Shown piece after piece: positions 47,219 through 59,742 of a stretch of DNA of 64,000 nucleotides (position 1 is its first letter; every line of letters starts with the position of its first letter). The notes under the pieces were generated by a model that did not search any database, was not told the origin of the DNA, and saw only the letters and a program-made list of their open reading frames with translations. The stretch is from Nemophila menziesii (taxonomy: Eukaryota; Streptophyta; Magnoliopsida; Boraginales; Hydrophyllaceae), in contig JARWIR010000007.1 of NCBI GenBank assembly GCA_029959085.1, positions 44,071,137 to 44,135,136 of the forward strand, written 5' to 3'. The position numbers and the translations under genes are program-made.

Positions 47219-48551
47219 TGGTACGACCTAGGGTGTGATAAAGATGTATAAATTAGATGCAAATAAACACCCTAATGCTAGCACGGTTCTGCAAGTATAC
47301 AGATCGTATGCAAGTTTTAGAAAGTAAGTAAGATTCGTTCCGCAGAGACTACGAAGGTTAGGGGAATCTTATGCAATAATCAAGTGCAGATAATTAAAGC
47401 TAGAACAAATAGAATGCAGAAAAAGTAGTGACAAATAGATATTTATTTGGTTTTTAATTAAACTAAATTAAATTAAGAATGTAAAGACAGAAAATTAAAT
47501 ACGAAAGAAGAAGTAGTATGAGAATATAGCTTGAGTCAATAGCATGTAATCCCCACTAGTTTTGCCGTTTAAAACATGTAAGGGTGAATTATGTAGTATT
47601 TCAATAATCGGTTCCAATTGCGCTAGGTAGTTTTAAATAGGATTTACCTGTGTCAATAAGGGGTCCTAAGCAAACTTTTCATGCAATTGGTAAATAACAA
47701 TATATACTAAACCATAATGATTATCTAGTTAGGTTGATTTGTCAGATCTAAACCGAATACTAGACGTTATGTGCTAAACATGTAATTAAACACCGTTGTC
47801 AATGGTGACCTAACTACTAGATGGTAATTCTATATGGGTGCACTCCACAAGAACACAGAATATAAATCCAAACACCACTACACCGCGTCAAGCTACTAGC
47901 GACTACATGAGTAGTCGCTAGACGTTTAAAAAATAGTCGCTAGAAGTTAGTTTAAGGTTCTAGCGACTACAAGTAGTCGCTAGAAATTAGTCGCGAAAAC
48001 GTTGTCGTTAGAAGTTAAACCTTACGACTACTGGACAATAAATAGTCGTTAGAGCTTGGGTTGGTATTAACGACTACATAGTAGTCGCTAGATAACGCTA
48101 CTTCTAGGGACTACTTTGTAGTCGAGAAATGTGAACACCATTAACGACTACAATGTAGTCGTTATTTCTTAAAGATATAGCTACTACTTCTTGTAGTCAA
48201 TGTCGACTACAAAGTAGTCGCTATTTATAATTTTGTATTTTTAAAAAAAAATAAAAAACTCAATTTTCGAATTTTTTTTAATTCCATTTCTGTAATTAAA
48301 AATAATTCGAAAATCATATTTTTTTTATTTTTTTTAAAAATAAAAAATTTAAAAATATTAATAAAATTAACATTTTAAAATAATTAATTAAAATATAAAA
48401 TTAAACCAAATTCAAACCCGGTCAAGCCAGGTCAAAGTCAAACCCGGTCAAGCCAGGTCAAAGTCACTAAACATAAAACAATTAAATAAGTCTTAATACA
48501 AACCAACCCAAATAAACCAAATAGTCTCAAAATAAAATAAATCAAACATCA

Positions 48552-50302
48552 CTAAAATCCGTGCCGTCTATAATCTTCTTCATCATCCCCGAGCTCGATA
48601 TCATCTCCTTCCATATCAACATCCATGTCAACATCTTCACCACTATCATCACTACCACTATCATCATCTTCTTCATCTTCATCATCGCCAGGAGGATTGG
48701 GGCCCGCATTCATATGCTGGAAGGGGGTCTGGCCTTTATCTGCCCTCAACTGATTAACGAATGCGATGGCATCATTCACAACAGCCATCGAAAAAGGTGC
48801 AGGCGCGGTGCTAGTAGAATCTTCAGGGCGGGGGAATGGGGGAAGACCGCTGGACACTCGGAGCTCGTTAATAGCCGCCATCATCTCCTCGTGTTGCTCG
48901 TTCCGGGCTGGAGTAGTATAAGCCTTCTTCTTCGATTTTCTCGGACGGCCAATGCCCGGAATAAAGCTCCTCTTCGGTGACCCAATCTCCTTCGCGGTGC
49001 TCTTAACGTAATCGTATTGCTCCTTTTGACTCATTCCTCCCCAATCGGTTGACTCAGATTGACTTTGAGTCACCTTTTCCTTCATTGCGTCCTTAAGCAG
49101 TTTCTGTTACATAATAAACAATGTATCAATTAAATTTGACTTTAGATGAAAAAAATAATTAATAATAAAGTTATGAAAAAAACTCACATCGGCTTTTTCG
49201 TAGCCAATCGACCTCCACTCTATGGTCTTCTTGGTTTTCCCCACAACCTCGTAAAAACCACCCATACGAGGAATAGGGATGTCTTGTTGCGTAGCCTCGT
49301 CCCTTATCACCAGATTCCCTCCCGGGATTAATTCTTCACCCTGTTTCAGAAAAATTAAAAATATTCAAAATAAATAATAAATTAATAATTAAAAAAGTTA
49401 CTTAAATAAAAAACCACCTCGTATAGCATATCCCGAGTTCGGGAATACCTCCTCGACCCCGCTCCACTCTTGTTTTTCTGCTTTTCTCGATTCTTTTGAT
49501 TTTCTTTCGCTTGATTCTGCAAAAAATATAAAATTCAATTATTAATATAAACAATTATAATTTTAAATATATACTAAAATTAAAAATCATCAAGATTTCA
49601 CCTTAGCTCTTCTTGAACCCCAATACTCACAACACTTAGCCCACACCTCGTCCGATATCCAATCCGGCTTCAAACCCTTTCTCCAATAATGCTTCTTCAC
49701 ATAATATTTGTAATCCTTAAACCTCATCCTCATTGTATCGTCCAAGTTTCCGTAAATCTCATCCCAGTCTTTCCTCTTTCTCCAAGTCTTTATGTCAAAA
49801 TATTTCTGAAAAAAAAATACATTATTTAAATGTAAATTAGAATAATAAATTAAGTTAAAAAAATATTAAAAGATAAATTTATACCGCTAATCTCTTAATC
49901 ACCGCGTTTTTGTCCGCGTCCGGCACTTTTTTCCATCTCGGGTGATAGGGCGGAATCCTCTCTCGAACATCAATCCCAATCACTTGCGCAACGTGGTGTC
50001 CGTACTTGCCTGTTGGACTCCACGTGTCGTCTAACACACAAAAGTTGACCGGCAAAGGCCACCCAATAGCTTTGAGTGCCTTCATTAGGGCACCTCCACC
50101 TCTTGTTTTCCGTCTAGGGGGATCTGTTTTAAAATTAAATTAATTAGTAGTGATTTTATTTTTTAAAATTAAATTAAATTAAAGTTGAATTTGTTTATTT
50201 ACCAGGTTGGTTTGCACAGTCGGCTAAGTTTCGGTTCGGATTTTGGTTTGGGTCCCTACCCCCACCATCCCCTCCGTGCTGTCGAGTCATGACATCGGCC
50301 AT
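48552..50302 (-). CDS. CACTA-encoded Transposase_24 (TNPA-like) protein, six exons
   Basis: Minus-strand exons: 50,302-50,203; 50,123-49,885; 49,805-49,602; 49,516-49,418; 49,340-49,188; 49,103-48,552. All have GT-AG borders and compatible phases, giving 448 residues with no stop. The N-terminus is Gly/Asp/Asn-rich (MADVMTRQHGGDGGGRDPNQ). Exons 2-3 carry the plant En/Spm 'Transposase_24' type region (WPLPVNFCVLDDTWSPTGKY, IKTWRKRKDWDEIYGN, WISDEVWAKCCEYW). A basic segment follows (NQAKENQKNREKQKN), then a basic IGRPRKSKKK and a very acidic C-terminus. By analogy with TNPA it would bind the subterminal repeats in the nucleus. Family memory supports the call; no search was done. The frame is open throughout, unlike the other transposase genes here. 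Confidence 0.75.
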
Positions 50303-51576
50303 CTAGCATTTTATAGGTAAATTAAAATACAGAATAAAAAATAACATAAAAAAAACTAAATTATTACATCACCAAAAACAAAAAACATGAAAATAAAATT
50401 AAATAAAATTAAATAAATTATTACAATCATAAATAAAATAATTCAAATAAATTAAAAACGTAAATAAATCACCCTTAAGCATCCAATATATATAGCACAC
50501 GTACAATCTGTATTATACAAAAAAATAATTATATTAGTCATATAATAAATTAATTTATATATTTTTTTAATTTAAAATTCTATTATTATATAGTAAACTA
50601 AATTCCATATAATTTTATAATTTGCATAAAATTCTCTATATTTTTTTAAAATTGCATAAAAGTCCATATTTAATTTTTCTAAAATTGCATTAATATTCCT
50701 ATATTTTTTTTAAATTTGCATAAAAGTCCATATTTCAATTTTATAAAATTGCATAAAAATTCGTGATTTTTTTTTAAATTTGCATAAAACTCCCTATGTA
50801 TTTTTAAAGTGCATAGAAGTCCCTAACATTATTCTTTAAAAATTGCATAAAGGTCCCTAAATTATTTTTAACACAATTTTTAACACAATTTCATTCTAAC
50901 ACATTTTTTAACACAATTTTTGCACTTTTATAATCTAAAGTTGTCTAAGAATCATGTCTAAAATGAACAAGAATCCCAAAAAATCATCAAATTTAATTTT
51001 TAATCATACACCATGAATTACATGCTTAAAATAACAAAAATGAATCACTAATAACACATACTATATTCGGATTTATGAATCAAACACAAAAAAAATGGAC
51101 AAAAAATAATTAGATTTCCTAAAAAATAATTTTTAGGGCATTTAACATAAATTTTAGGCTTACAATGATGCATACAACACACTAACAACACATACAATTC
51201 TCGGAATTAAAGAAATCCATGAAATCATAAAAAAAAAAACATAGAAATTAAAAGATAAAAAAGGATTGGAAAACTTACCTTATTGGAAGAGATTGGAGCT
51301 GATTTGGGGAAGAATCCAAGCCATTTTGATTCGGATTAAACACAAACAAAGAAAAAAATTATTAGAAAATATAAAAATTGATTAGAAAAAGCTTTCTAAT
51401 AGATAATAAATGGAATGGGATAAGATTAGGGGTTGGATTTGATTACCTTTGATGCTTGAATCGGAGCTTGGATGGCAGAAATTTTTGCTCTCGTTTTTTG
51501 GTGTTTATTGTTTAAGAAATGAAAGAGTGAAGTGAGCTTCTCGGTTAGATATAGGGCTTTTTTTCTAGCGAATAAA
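50303..51576. other. upstream part of the nested CACTA element
   Basis: AT-rich DNA with repeated short motifs (TTGCATAAAAGTCC and TTTTTAAATTTGCATAAA several times between 50,620 and 50,860). No coding region is seen. It should contain the promoter of the Transposase_24 gene, with a likely leader near 51,260-51,560. Confidence 0.4.
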
Positions 51577-54500
51577 AAACAATAATTCAATTTAAATTAT
51601 AGAATTCTCAAATTAGATAGATGTCAACCAAAACTAGGGTTCATACATATATGCTAAAAACTCAAGCTAACAGAAATTTAGTTCATACTAATGCAAGAAA
51701 AGAAAGAAATTACAAATTCAAAGGTAGAAGAAGACATTGTGATGAACAACTCCTTCCAGACTTCTTTTCTTGTGTTGTAAGTTTCCTCTTGGTTTAAGGT
51801 TTCACCAAGGATGATTTCAGAGTGTTAAGAGGCTGTATTTATAGTGTATAGGTTGACCTACACGTTTTCTTGAAGGAAAATGTAAGTATGGGCTCCAAGT
51901 CCAACTCAAATTCGTAGCCCAAAAACATGCAATCAGCCCCGTTTTTCTTTTGGTCCGAGCAGCTTCAATATTTATCTGATTGATGCGTATGAGTATACCA
52001 AATGTATCGTCTCGGAAAGATCTTCAACTTTGCTTTTGACCGTTTCTCCAAAGTCCTCACCGTTTTTAAGATATAAGCTGATTTGTGGTCGTAGGTGCAG
52101 AAATTCAGATTTAAGGTAGGTTTTCCTTTTCCATGTTTTTAGCTTTGACTTCCTTATCTTCAATTCCCATGTTTACCTTCTTTCCTTTAGCTCTCTTTAC
52201 CAACTTGGACTCTAATTAATTACCATATATCTCTAAAGCTTCATACTAAATAAACAATTAAACCCAATATGCTCTAAAAATAATAATTAATTAATTCAAG
52301 ACCCAAAAGAGGAAAGTGTACTAAATCAAGCTAAAATCGACCTATAAACTAATAAATACGCCTAAAATGATGTCTCAGAGATAGATTTTATTATCACAAA
52401 TGAGGAGACATCAATAGACATTCTTGAGAATGTATTCAAGAGGTAATAACTTATGGTTTAAGCAATATTATTAAAGACACTTGTGTTTGGAGCCTCGATT
52501 CTATCTAAAATATTATGTAGTCAAATTGTTTTATGTTTATCTTTTTCAGAATATGGTAGGTACTTACTCATTTACTAGTACTAGGTTTAAGAAAAAGACA
52601 ATAAATTAAATTTATATGATCATAGATTATAGATATCCTCAATTTATATTTATGAATGGAATTCTTTATGTAATTTAAATTAAACGGGATGAAAGCGATA
52701 AATAGTAAATTAATAATGGGTATTTTTTAAAAAAGAAGGAAAAATAAAAGGTTAATAATTATGATGATTATTTTTACCCAATATACCTTCCATAATTTGT
52801 ACGTTTCCTTACCAAGAAAAAAGAAAAGAATATAAAACATGACTGGATATTTACAATGGAAAATATATCATTACCGTACATTTGATATTTTTAATTTTAA
52901 AACATAAAGAGGGGATGAATATAACTATTTTTTGAATCACATAAATTTTATAAGTAAGATACATGGTTTCTAATTCAAAGGAAAAACTATGATTCATAAA
53001 TGTCTATTGAACGATGTAAGAATATTCTTTTTACTTAGGGTATTTATGCCTTCATATAACTTAAATTTAATATGGTGAACTACAAAGCTTTCATTTTTAT
53101 GTGAAATGTTCATGCAATCATGTAATATGTATTTATAATGAACTCTTAGAAGCCCACCGCTCGGTGCTAACTCCTAAAACTTTAGAAATTTTGTCCCAAT
53201 GTACAAAATAATAAAGACATGGTCCTTTTTCATCCAAGCCCAAAGTTGTAACCTAAATAATTTCACCGTGCAATCCCTACACTCGCCTTAGTTTCTAGTT
53301 TATCCACATTAGTAAGCTCGAGAGATGACACATTGAGGCTACTAAATATGTTACTCCTCTTGTTGTATAGTCCCTAAAAGGAGAAATCTCAAACCCTTCT
53401 GATGGAAAAGAAGACCAAGATAAACCGAATCTAATGTTTATCAATAAGCTTAAGGCTATCCATGGTTGATGAGGAATGGAGATCTAAGATTTCTATTGAC
53501 ATGAGATCATATGAGTCTTGGTGGTATATTGGCAACTTCATAGAGGAAATTTGAAAGATCGACATAGTTTACATAACAAAATATGTACTACGAGGATTGA
53601 GTTGTATAGAGTGAATAAACATATGCAATAAATATGAAAACAAACCTTTGTATTGGTAAACTGAACTATGAAAAAAGGCTTAAAAACTTATAGTCTAGGA
53701 ATATTTCTAGCCATTCTCTCACTTACATTTAAATTCTCTAATATTCAAAAATAAATCTATAGGTTACTCATCTCCATAGACGTAACACATTTGGAATATA
53801 GTAAAAGAAATTATTATAAACACTAAAAGTAATTTACTCCATCCATCGATATGGGAAGTAGGAAAAGTCAAAAGGTTAAAAACTATTTTCCTTGGTCAAG
53901 AAAGCCATGCTCGCCAAAGGAATCATTAAAAGGCTTTATTAATCCAACAATTCTACATACATGGCTATCGTAGGCAAAGAAGAAAATTTAAAAAGAGCTC
54001 ATGGGTAGAAGATGGGTTAAGTTGTACTTAAGCATCAATGTTCAATAAAAAAAGACTGAGACTGATACCTAATGAAGTGAGACAACAACTGAATCTATTT
54101 ACCACAGAATTTATCCAATTGAGACCCCACAACATAAACTCAACCTGGGAGTCAAGAAAATATTTGGTGATATTGTCTTCCACGTGTTTAGAAAGGTCAT
54201 ATGTATACTTCGTTCTAGCGAGTGATCTAAAGAAACTAACCCATATTTATTATAGAAGACGACACCACTTTCACACTCACATTGGTGATTTTCAAAAGTG
54301 TCCACCCACAATAGATTGTCCCTCTTGAATTTTTGAAATCATCAAGAGCTATGAAGATCAACCTCAACTTGTGTTAGTGATATCATCAAGTCTTCCTTAA
54401 TAGGACCTTTATTCATTAATTTGAGGTATATTTATTACATTCAATAATACTTTTTTTGTTGATCAAATACCTGAAAATAGTTCAATGGAAAAAAGATCCA

Positions 54501-55493
54501 AAAGGAAAACATATGAAAAACGAGCATCTTGCCTTCCAAATTTCCCTATCAACAATATAGTTGTGAGAAAACGTAATGAATCATTCTCTCAATCATAATC
54601 ATAACACAATAAAAAGTTGATTACTTGATTATAAATTTTGATTCATGTGGATATTATATATATATATATATATTTGTACTAATTTTTTGATTTTAAGACT
54701 CCGTTATAAAAATAGAATGAGGTATATTATAATTTTATAAATCGATAAGTTATGTTGTAGCCATATCAGTATTCAATACAAACTTCATAGTTAATATTTT
54801 AATTTCCAAAAACTATAGTAATCTAATATAAATTAGAAACACTTTTTAATAAGTAATTTTATATCCTCATCCTATAAACACTTTTGAGTAAGTAATTTTA
54901 TATCCTCATCCTTATGTAGTTCTTTTTACATAAAAATCAGACAAATAATAGTCGTGTTTTCAATAAAAAACCATTGTTTCTTTAACTATTCAATATATAA
55001 ATTTGTTAAATTTTCAATCTTTAATGTTATAGTAAGTCGCTTTCCATAAATTCTTTCTATAATAAATAATTATTAAGAACAATATTACCACCACTAATAA
55101 ACATAAACACAGTCAGTTAAGTTTTTACACAGTACTATTCATTAAATCCTTAGTTGGATATTATTTTATTATTTCAACAAGTATGGATATGATTATGTTG
55201 AAATATTTGTAGATATGTTTCATAAAATTTTAAAGTATATATCAGATTATAGTATTTGACTAATCATCATATGGAAAAATTAACTCTTTTCATTCATTGT
55301 AATTGAATAAATTTTTATGATATTGAAAAAGAAAGTTAATAATGAGAATTGAATTAAAGAGGGTATTATTAATGTAATTCAAATAATACAAACTACAATA
55401 AATTGTGTCGAAAGTAAATATGAAAAACATTAGGCAGGTTAAATAAAAAGGAATCACGGCATAACACATGTTTCTATTACATTGATATTAACA

Positions 55494-56081
55494 CTAATAA
55501 GTAGGTGCATTCAGAAAATTTGGATGAGAATGGGTAGTAATAGAACTTGCAAATTGATGATGGAACTGGTGTGCTGCTGCTTGGACTTTTAAATTTAGCT
55601 CCACCAATTTTGGTTGCACTATCTTAAGACCCTCCTTGTTTAGACTACTTATTGGTGCACTCCACCAATAATTATCATGGTTTAGTTGTGATATACTATC
55701 CAATTTCTTCCGACGTTCTATTTCATGGCCGATCTGGTCGCTTAGTAATCGGAGTTGATCATTGTTAGAGCGAACATTGTAACTGCGACTCACATGAATT
55801 CTTTGGGTTCTTTGTACTTCTAGTAATGAAAGGTTTCGAGAGTTGAACTTATCAACAACTGAAGTAATATCAGGATCCCCAAATGAATACACCTTCTTTC
55901 CCCGTGAGAAAACAAATACGCCAATTTCAGCACCACATAAAGTGGCAATTTCACTGGCCTTTTTGAACACCCCACTTTCTCGTTTTGAGAATGTCACGTC
56001 ACGGTGACTTTCATCCTCTATCAATTGTATCGGAATTTTTCGACGACCTTTAGCCTTCTTAATCTTTGGAACAACTTCCAT
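55494..56081 (-). CDS. type I MADS-box transcription factor, copy C
   Basis: Single exon, 195 residues, with a complete MADS domain (GRRKIPIQLIED, FSKRESGVFKKASEIATLCG, EIGVFVFSRGKKVYSFGDPD). Against copy B it has K-to-E and A-to-S changes in the basic region (KRES for KRKA), other scattered substitutions, a 6-residue loss in the C-terminal tail (the NGFQVN stretch) and a stop after NAPTY that removes YR. The MADS core is intact, so a DNA-binding product is possible, but the charge change sits in the DNA-contacting helix. It shares the TATA box and leader with the other copies. It is the most diverged copy, consistent with its lack of the 1.5 kb insertion. Confidence 0.8.
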   Translation of the reverse strand: MEVVPKIKKAKGRRKIPIQLIEDESHRDVTFSKRESGVFKKASEIATLCGAEIGVFVFSRGKKVYSFGDPDITSVVDKFNSRNLSLLEVQRTQRIHVSRSYNVRSNNDQLRLLSDQIGHEIERRKKLDSISQLNHDNYWWSAPISSLNKEGLKIVQPKLVELNLKVQAAAHQFHHQFASSITTHSHPNFLNAPTY

Positions 56082-56136
56082 TGAAATAAAGACATTTTAG
56101 AATAGATAAGTGTCCTAAAGACTCACACATAAGAGG

Positions 56137-56144
56137 TATTTATA
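56137..56144 (-). promoter_or_regulatory. TATA box of MADS copy C
   Basis: TATAAATA on the minus strand, 56 bp before the start codon. Confidence 0.6.
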
Positions 56145-56970
56145 GATATTTTTCTAAAATTCTGATTTTTCAAAATATGGTGTGAATTATCTAATTTTTA
56201 ACATAAGATTACATGAAGATAGAGATAATATAATTTCCATTAATCTAAAAATCAATGGTATACATAAATATCTTTACAATTATAAATAGGCATAAATCTA
56301 TGATTATTAATTATTTACATTGTATAATATATATCTAAAATATTATATAATAAAGTTAATTTATGTTTATCTTTTTACAATATGCTAGGTACTTAATCAT
56401 TTAATAGTATTAAGCCTAAGAAAAAGCTATAAAATTAAATTTACACTGAAATACGTATATGACAATATTTTTATAAATGACATTCTTTATCAAATCTGAA
56501 TTAAATATGATGAATGTGATAAAAAGTAAACTAATAGTTTTTTTGGTAAAAAAATGTGGCATATATTTAAAAATTAAAATAGAGTTAGCCAACTTCTGAA
56601 GGAGAGATGTCGAAAAATAAATAATGTATATCTCCAAAACAGAATGAAAAATAGAAAGATAATAATGACGATAAATTTCTTACCTGATATGTTATTTCAA
56701 CACGTTTTAAACCATTTTTAAAAAATTTATGGCTATAGTTTTATCTTTATTTTTATTTGTAACATGTTATAAACCATTACTTAATTGTATTGCAATGGTT
56801 TTAAAAACTCGTATTTGGTATAACTATTTATTCACTAGTAAATATCATAAGAAGAAATTTGTTCTAGTGGTCATGATTAATTGATAGTCTTATATCAAAC
56901 CAATTCAACATAAAATATTTTTATCTTTAACTAACACCAAATAGGTTGATTAATGTAATAAAATCAATGC

Positions 56971-57172
56971 TCTATGCATACAATCCATCATCAAAATAGA
57001 ATTTGATAACTTATGTCGTTGTATTGGATTTGTTTCAAAAATAGTTTTTCATACATTAAAGTTATTAATTCACATCAAGATGTTTTTCCACTTATATCAA
57101 AATGTTAATCCATATCAAAATCTCGAGTTTAATTTATATTGCTATTTTTTATGGTGGTGTATGTTTGTTATA
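56971..57172. repeat. 200 bp block shared with 40,066-40,262
   Basis: Shares TATGCATACAATC, AATAGAATTTGATAACTTATG and TATGGTGGTGTATGTTTG with the earlier copy at roughly 90% identity by eye. It is joined directly to the end of copy C, marking a deletion or rearrangement junction. Confidence 0.75.
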
Positions 57173-57596
57173 TTGTCGGGTTGAGAGTGTGAATTGTTGA
57201 GCTGCTGAAAATCGGAATTTTATGGTAAAATATGTTTGTAGGTGTGTTAGTGTAATCGGGTGGGTGTGTCAGTTCAATTTGATAGGGTGAGTTGTTTTTT
57301 GTGTATTATTAGTCGTGGTGGGTAATGTTAACGATTTTGGTGGTGTGTGAGTGATTATTAATGGGTTATGTGTCATTCGAATAACCACGAGTTAGGGTTA
57401 TACGTGTTATTATAATAGTGTGTCAATATAAAACGATGGTGTATCCATAATGAGAAGAATATCTTCAAAGAACGATAATGAACTATGTTTGAGTTCTGCA
57501 AAATCTAATAGCTTCCACCTATGGTAATAAAATACATATTAGAAGAGTATCTTGATTTAATTAGTTCAAGAAGATAAGTTATGAATAAAGACGCAC

Positions 57597-57705
57597 CAGC
57601 TTTGCTCAACAAGTACTGCACAATCAGCTAGCTTTCTTCTAGTTCGAAAACTTTCATAAACTTTCTCTAATTTAATGGCCGCCTTATTTTTTGGGTTGTT
57701 GGGAT
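57597..57705 (-). pseudogene. IQM (IQ-motif protein) exon fragment
   Basis: Between an acceptor (ttcttttag) and a donor (gtgcgt), the minus strand reads [20 protein letters not shown] followed by [16 protein letters not shown]. This matches the IQ calmodulin-binding segment of plant IQM proteins (AAxKLQKVYKSFRTRRxLADCAVVVEQ). A weaker coding-like block with a gtatgt donor lies at about 57,849-57,920. No other IQM exons are seen, so it is a fragment, perhaps captured by a transposon. Alternatively the gene may be broken by the surrounding rearrangements. Confidence 0.65.
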
Positions 57706-58150
57706 CTAAAAGAAACGAGATTTGATCTAGAAACATATCATTATATTAGTTTTAAGCTGTGAGTCATATAAAACGATAAAAAATGCATTATATATAGAAA
57801 ATACTTTATATTATCAAGCTAGACTAAAAAAAATGACTGGTACATACCTTGCTATGGATTGATGAAGAATGCTGTGCTGCGGTATGCTAATTCCGCAAGA
57901 TGGTGGTGTATCTGCTAGAATGAAATTGTTTAAGCGTGAAACAATATTACCATATTAAAGTGCTATAATTAAGGGATTTAATAGATATGCCAGAAATAAG
58001 GAATTGGTTACAAAGCGTTATTTATGGAAGATTCTGATATGATTTGATCAGCTTAAGGGTATCGATGGTATATCAAGAAAACCGCTGGACCGTTAGTTAG
58101 GGAAACATCAAGTGCTGGACTCTTTGGGGGTAGGTAATTGTGTTGTAGGA
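57706..58150. other. gap between the IQM fragment and the CACTA body
   Basis: Apart from the possible second IQM block near 57,849-57,920, no gene is seen. It ends where CACTA subterminal-type sequence resumes (TATTAGCGACGACACGTG near 58,219). Confidence 0.35.
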
Positions 58151-58551
58151 CTTAATTAGCTAATAACTCTTATTTTATTCCCTAATTATTGATTTATATT
58201 TATTTTTCCGTATATTATATTAGCGACGACACGTGTCGTCGTTAAGTAATTTTTTCTTTTTTGTTTTTTTTATAATTTTATTTTTGATTATATTTTAAAA
58301 TTAATTTGTAATTTTTTTTATTTTTAATTTATATATTGATTTAATTTATTTTTTATTTTAAATATAATGCAAATAAAATTCATAAATAAATAAAAACAAC
58401 AAATTTATAGCAAAATACCATAAGAGAATTAAACTTAAGTCAAACATAGATAAATAAAAGTCAATAGAAAGTCATACATCCGATAAATAAAAGCCAACAT
58501 AAACCAAAATAAAGTCAAACCAACACCAACACATCACAAACACTCACGGAT

Positions 58552-59640
58552 CATTCAATCTTTCTTCTTCCTCTTCATATGCTCTCTCTACAGTCGGTGG
58601 GGCCTCGGGGCGGTGATCGGGAGAAGGCCTTGGTCAGCTCTCATACTATTCAACGCTTGGAGGAGCGTGTCCACCATGCTCAGCGGCTGACTCGGAGTAG
58701 CTGTGGAGGGGTCATTCGGGTGGATGGATCCGGTATAGCTTCAAGGCCTTGAGCTGTGCGAAACTCGTTCATACCCGCCAACATCGCCTGGAGTAGCTGC
58801 TCGTTCTGCCTAACTGTAGGGTCTAGCAATGTAGTAATCCGGGCTTTCTTCCGGATGGGACCAATGGCGGTAACCAATATTTTGTCTTCGGTGGGACAAT
58901 GACCTCCCTTATAGTCTCCTTCATGGCATCAATTTGTTCCTGCACTGGAACATCAACAGCCTCGGATACGACCTCGATAGCCTTCTGTTTTAGCTTCTCC
59001 CGATAAACACCATGTAATTAGATTTCAATTTAAAAATTAATTAAAATATAAAAATTTAAAGTAAAAATTAATTAATTGATTTAAAGCAATAAAAATAAAA
59101 TACGTACGCTAGCTTCTTTATAATTTTCGTTCCGCCAGCTATCTGTAGCCATATCATAAGAAATATGCTCGAAGTAGCCACGCAAAGGTGGAATTTCCAT
59201 CTCCTCTTGGGTTTGCTCGTCGAAAAAAGTCAACGGCTCCTTGGTTTGTGTCATCAGCTTCCCTTATATATTATACAATAACATATAATAATATAATAAA
59301 ATTAAATTAATTAATAATAAATTATATTTTTATTATAAGAAATTATACCTCTATAATGACCTCCCGAGTCTGGGATAAGTTCCTCGAACCCACCTTGTTC
59401 GGCTTTGACTGCTTTTTCCGATTTTTTTTATTTATTTTTGCCTGATGTTACAATTATATTTCAAAAAATAAATAAATAAAGAATAATAAAAATCTAATTT
59501 AGTTACCATAAACTTAAACTTTTGTACCTGAACATTCTCGTCAGCCCACATCTCTTTGACTTTTCCCTAAATCTTCGGAACAACATCCGGGGGTGTTTTA
59601 TTCGTGTAGAAATAATCGTGCTTAAGACCCCCTTCCAACG
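58552..59640 (-). pseudogene. CACTA Transposase_24-type gene, decayed
   Basis: Minus-strand blocks match the intact gene at 48,552. YRRWKGGLKHDYFYTN and EMWADENV near 59,525-59,640 parallel its third exon. A block near 59,110-59,260 parallels the fifth. IGPIRKKARITTLLDP and MNEFRTAQGLEAIPDPSTR at 58,680-58,877 parallel the IGRPRKSKKK/INELRVSSGLPPFP region. An in-frame stop (PKI-stop-GK) and shifts show decay. It lies downstream of TNP2, the usual En/Spm order. Confidence 0.6.
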
Positions 59641-59742
59641 CCTATAACTAGAGATTGAATTGATAGGTTCGTTGGCCTATTCAAATTGTGATGTGTTGAT
59701 AAAGGTTACCCTGTGTTCTGTCCGCGCATCGCCCATTATGTA

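Larger units (their letters stand above)
47876..51576. mobile_element. nested CACTA element with a Transposase_24 gene, right end damaged
   Basis: The left end CACTACACCGCGTCAAGC is followed by about 350 bp of GACTAC...GTAGTCGCTAG repeats. The right side carries the promoter-side DNA of the transposase gene and ends near TTTTTTTCTAGCGA without a recognisable CACTA terminus, so the right end appears lost. It has no TNP2 transposase, so it could not move by itself, but its encoded protein might act on relatives such as the mini-CACTA at 21,266. Confidence 0.7.
47228..52397. mobile_element. insertion interrupting the LINE relic, ends TGTGATAA / TTATCACA
   Basis: The homology between X and Y stops at about 47,218 and resumes at about 52,430, so about 5.2 kb was inserted. 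The likely ends are TGTGATAAAGATG (47,228) and ATTATCACA (52,397), short inverted repeats that also have the TG...CA form. No clear target duplication was found. Recognisable host-element DNA is 47,228-47,875 and 51,577-52,397; the middle is a nested CACTA element. Type unresolved, possibly a non-autonomous LTR-type or MULE-like element. Confidence 0.45.
52420..56966. repeat. segmental duplication copy C
   Basis: Aligns with 25,665-31,908 (end of X and block A) but lacks the 1.5 kb insertion at the TATTAATC site (53,937-53,944). Homology to A stops at AATAAAATCA (about 56,966) and jumps to the sequence found at 40,066. Copy C therefore lacks the copia, paralogue 3 exon 4 and CACTA-end stretch found between those points in B. 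Confidence 0.85.

Noticed and set aside
48561..48980. 139-residue plus-strand frame opposite the Transposase_24 last exon
   Set aside because: Antisense shadow of a well-supported spliced gene; its Ile-rich N-terminal part mirrors the acidic GAT/GAA run.
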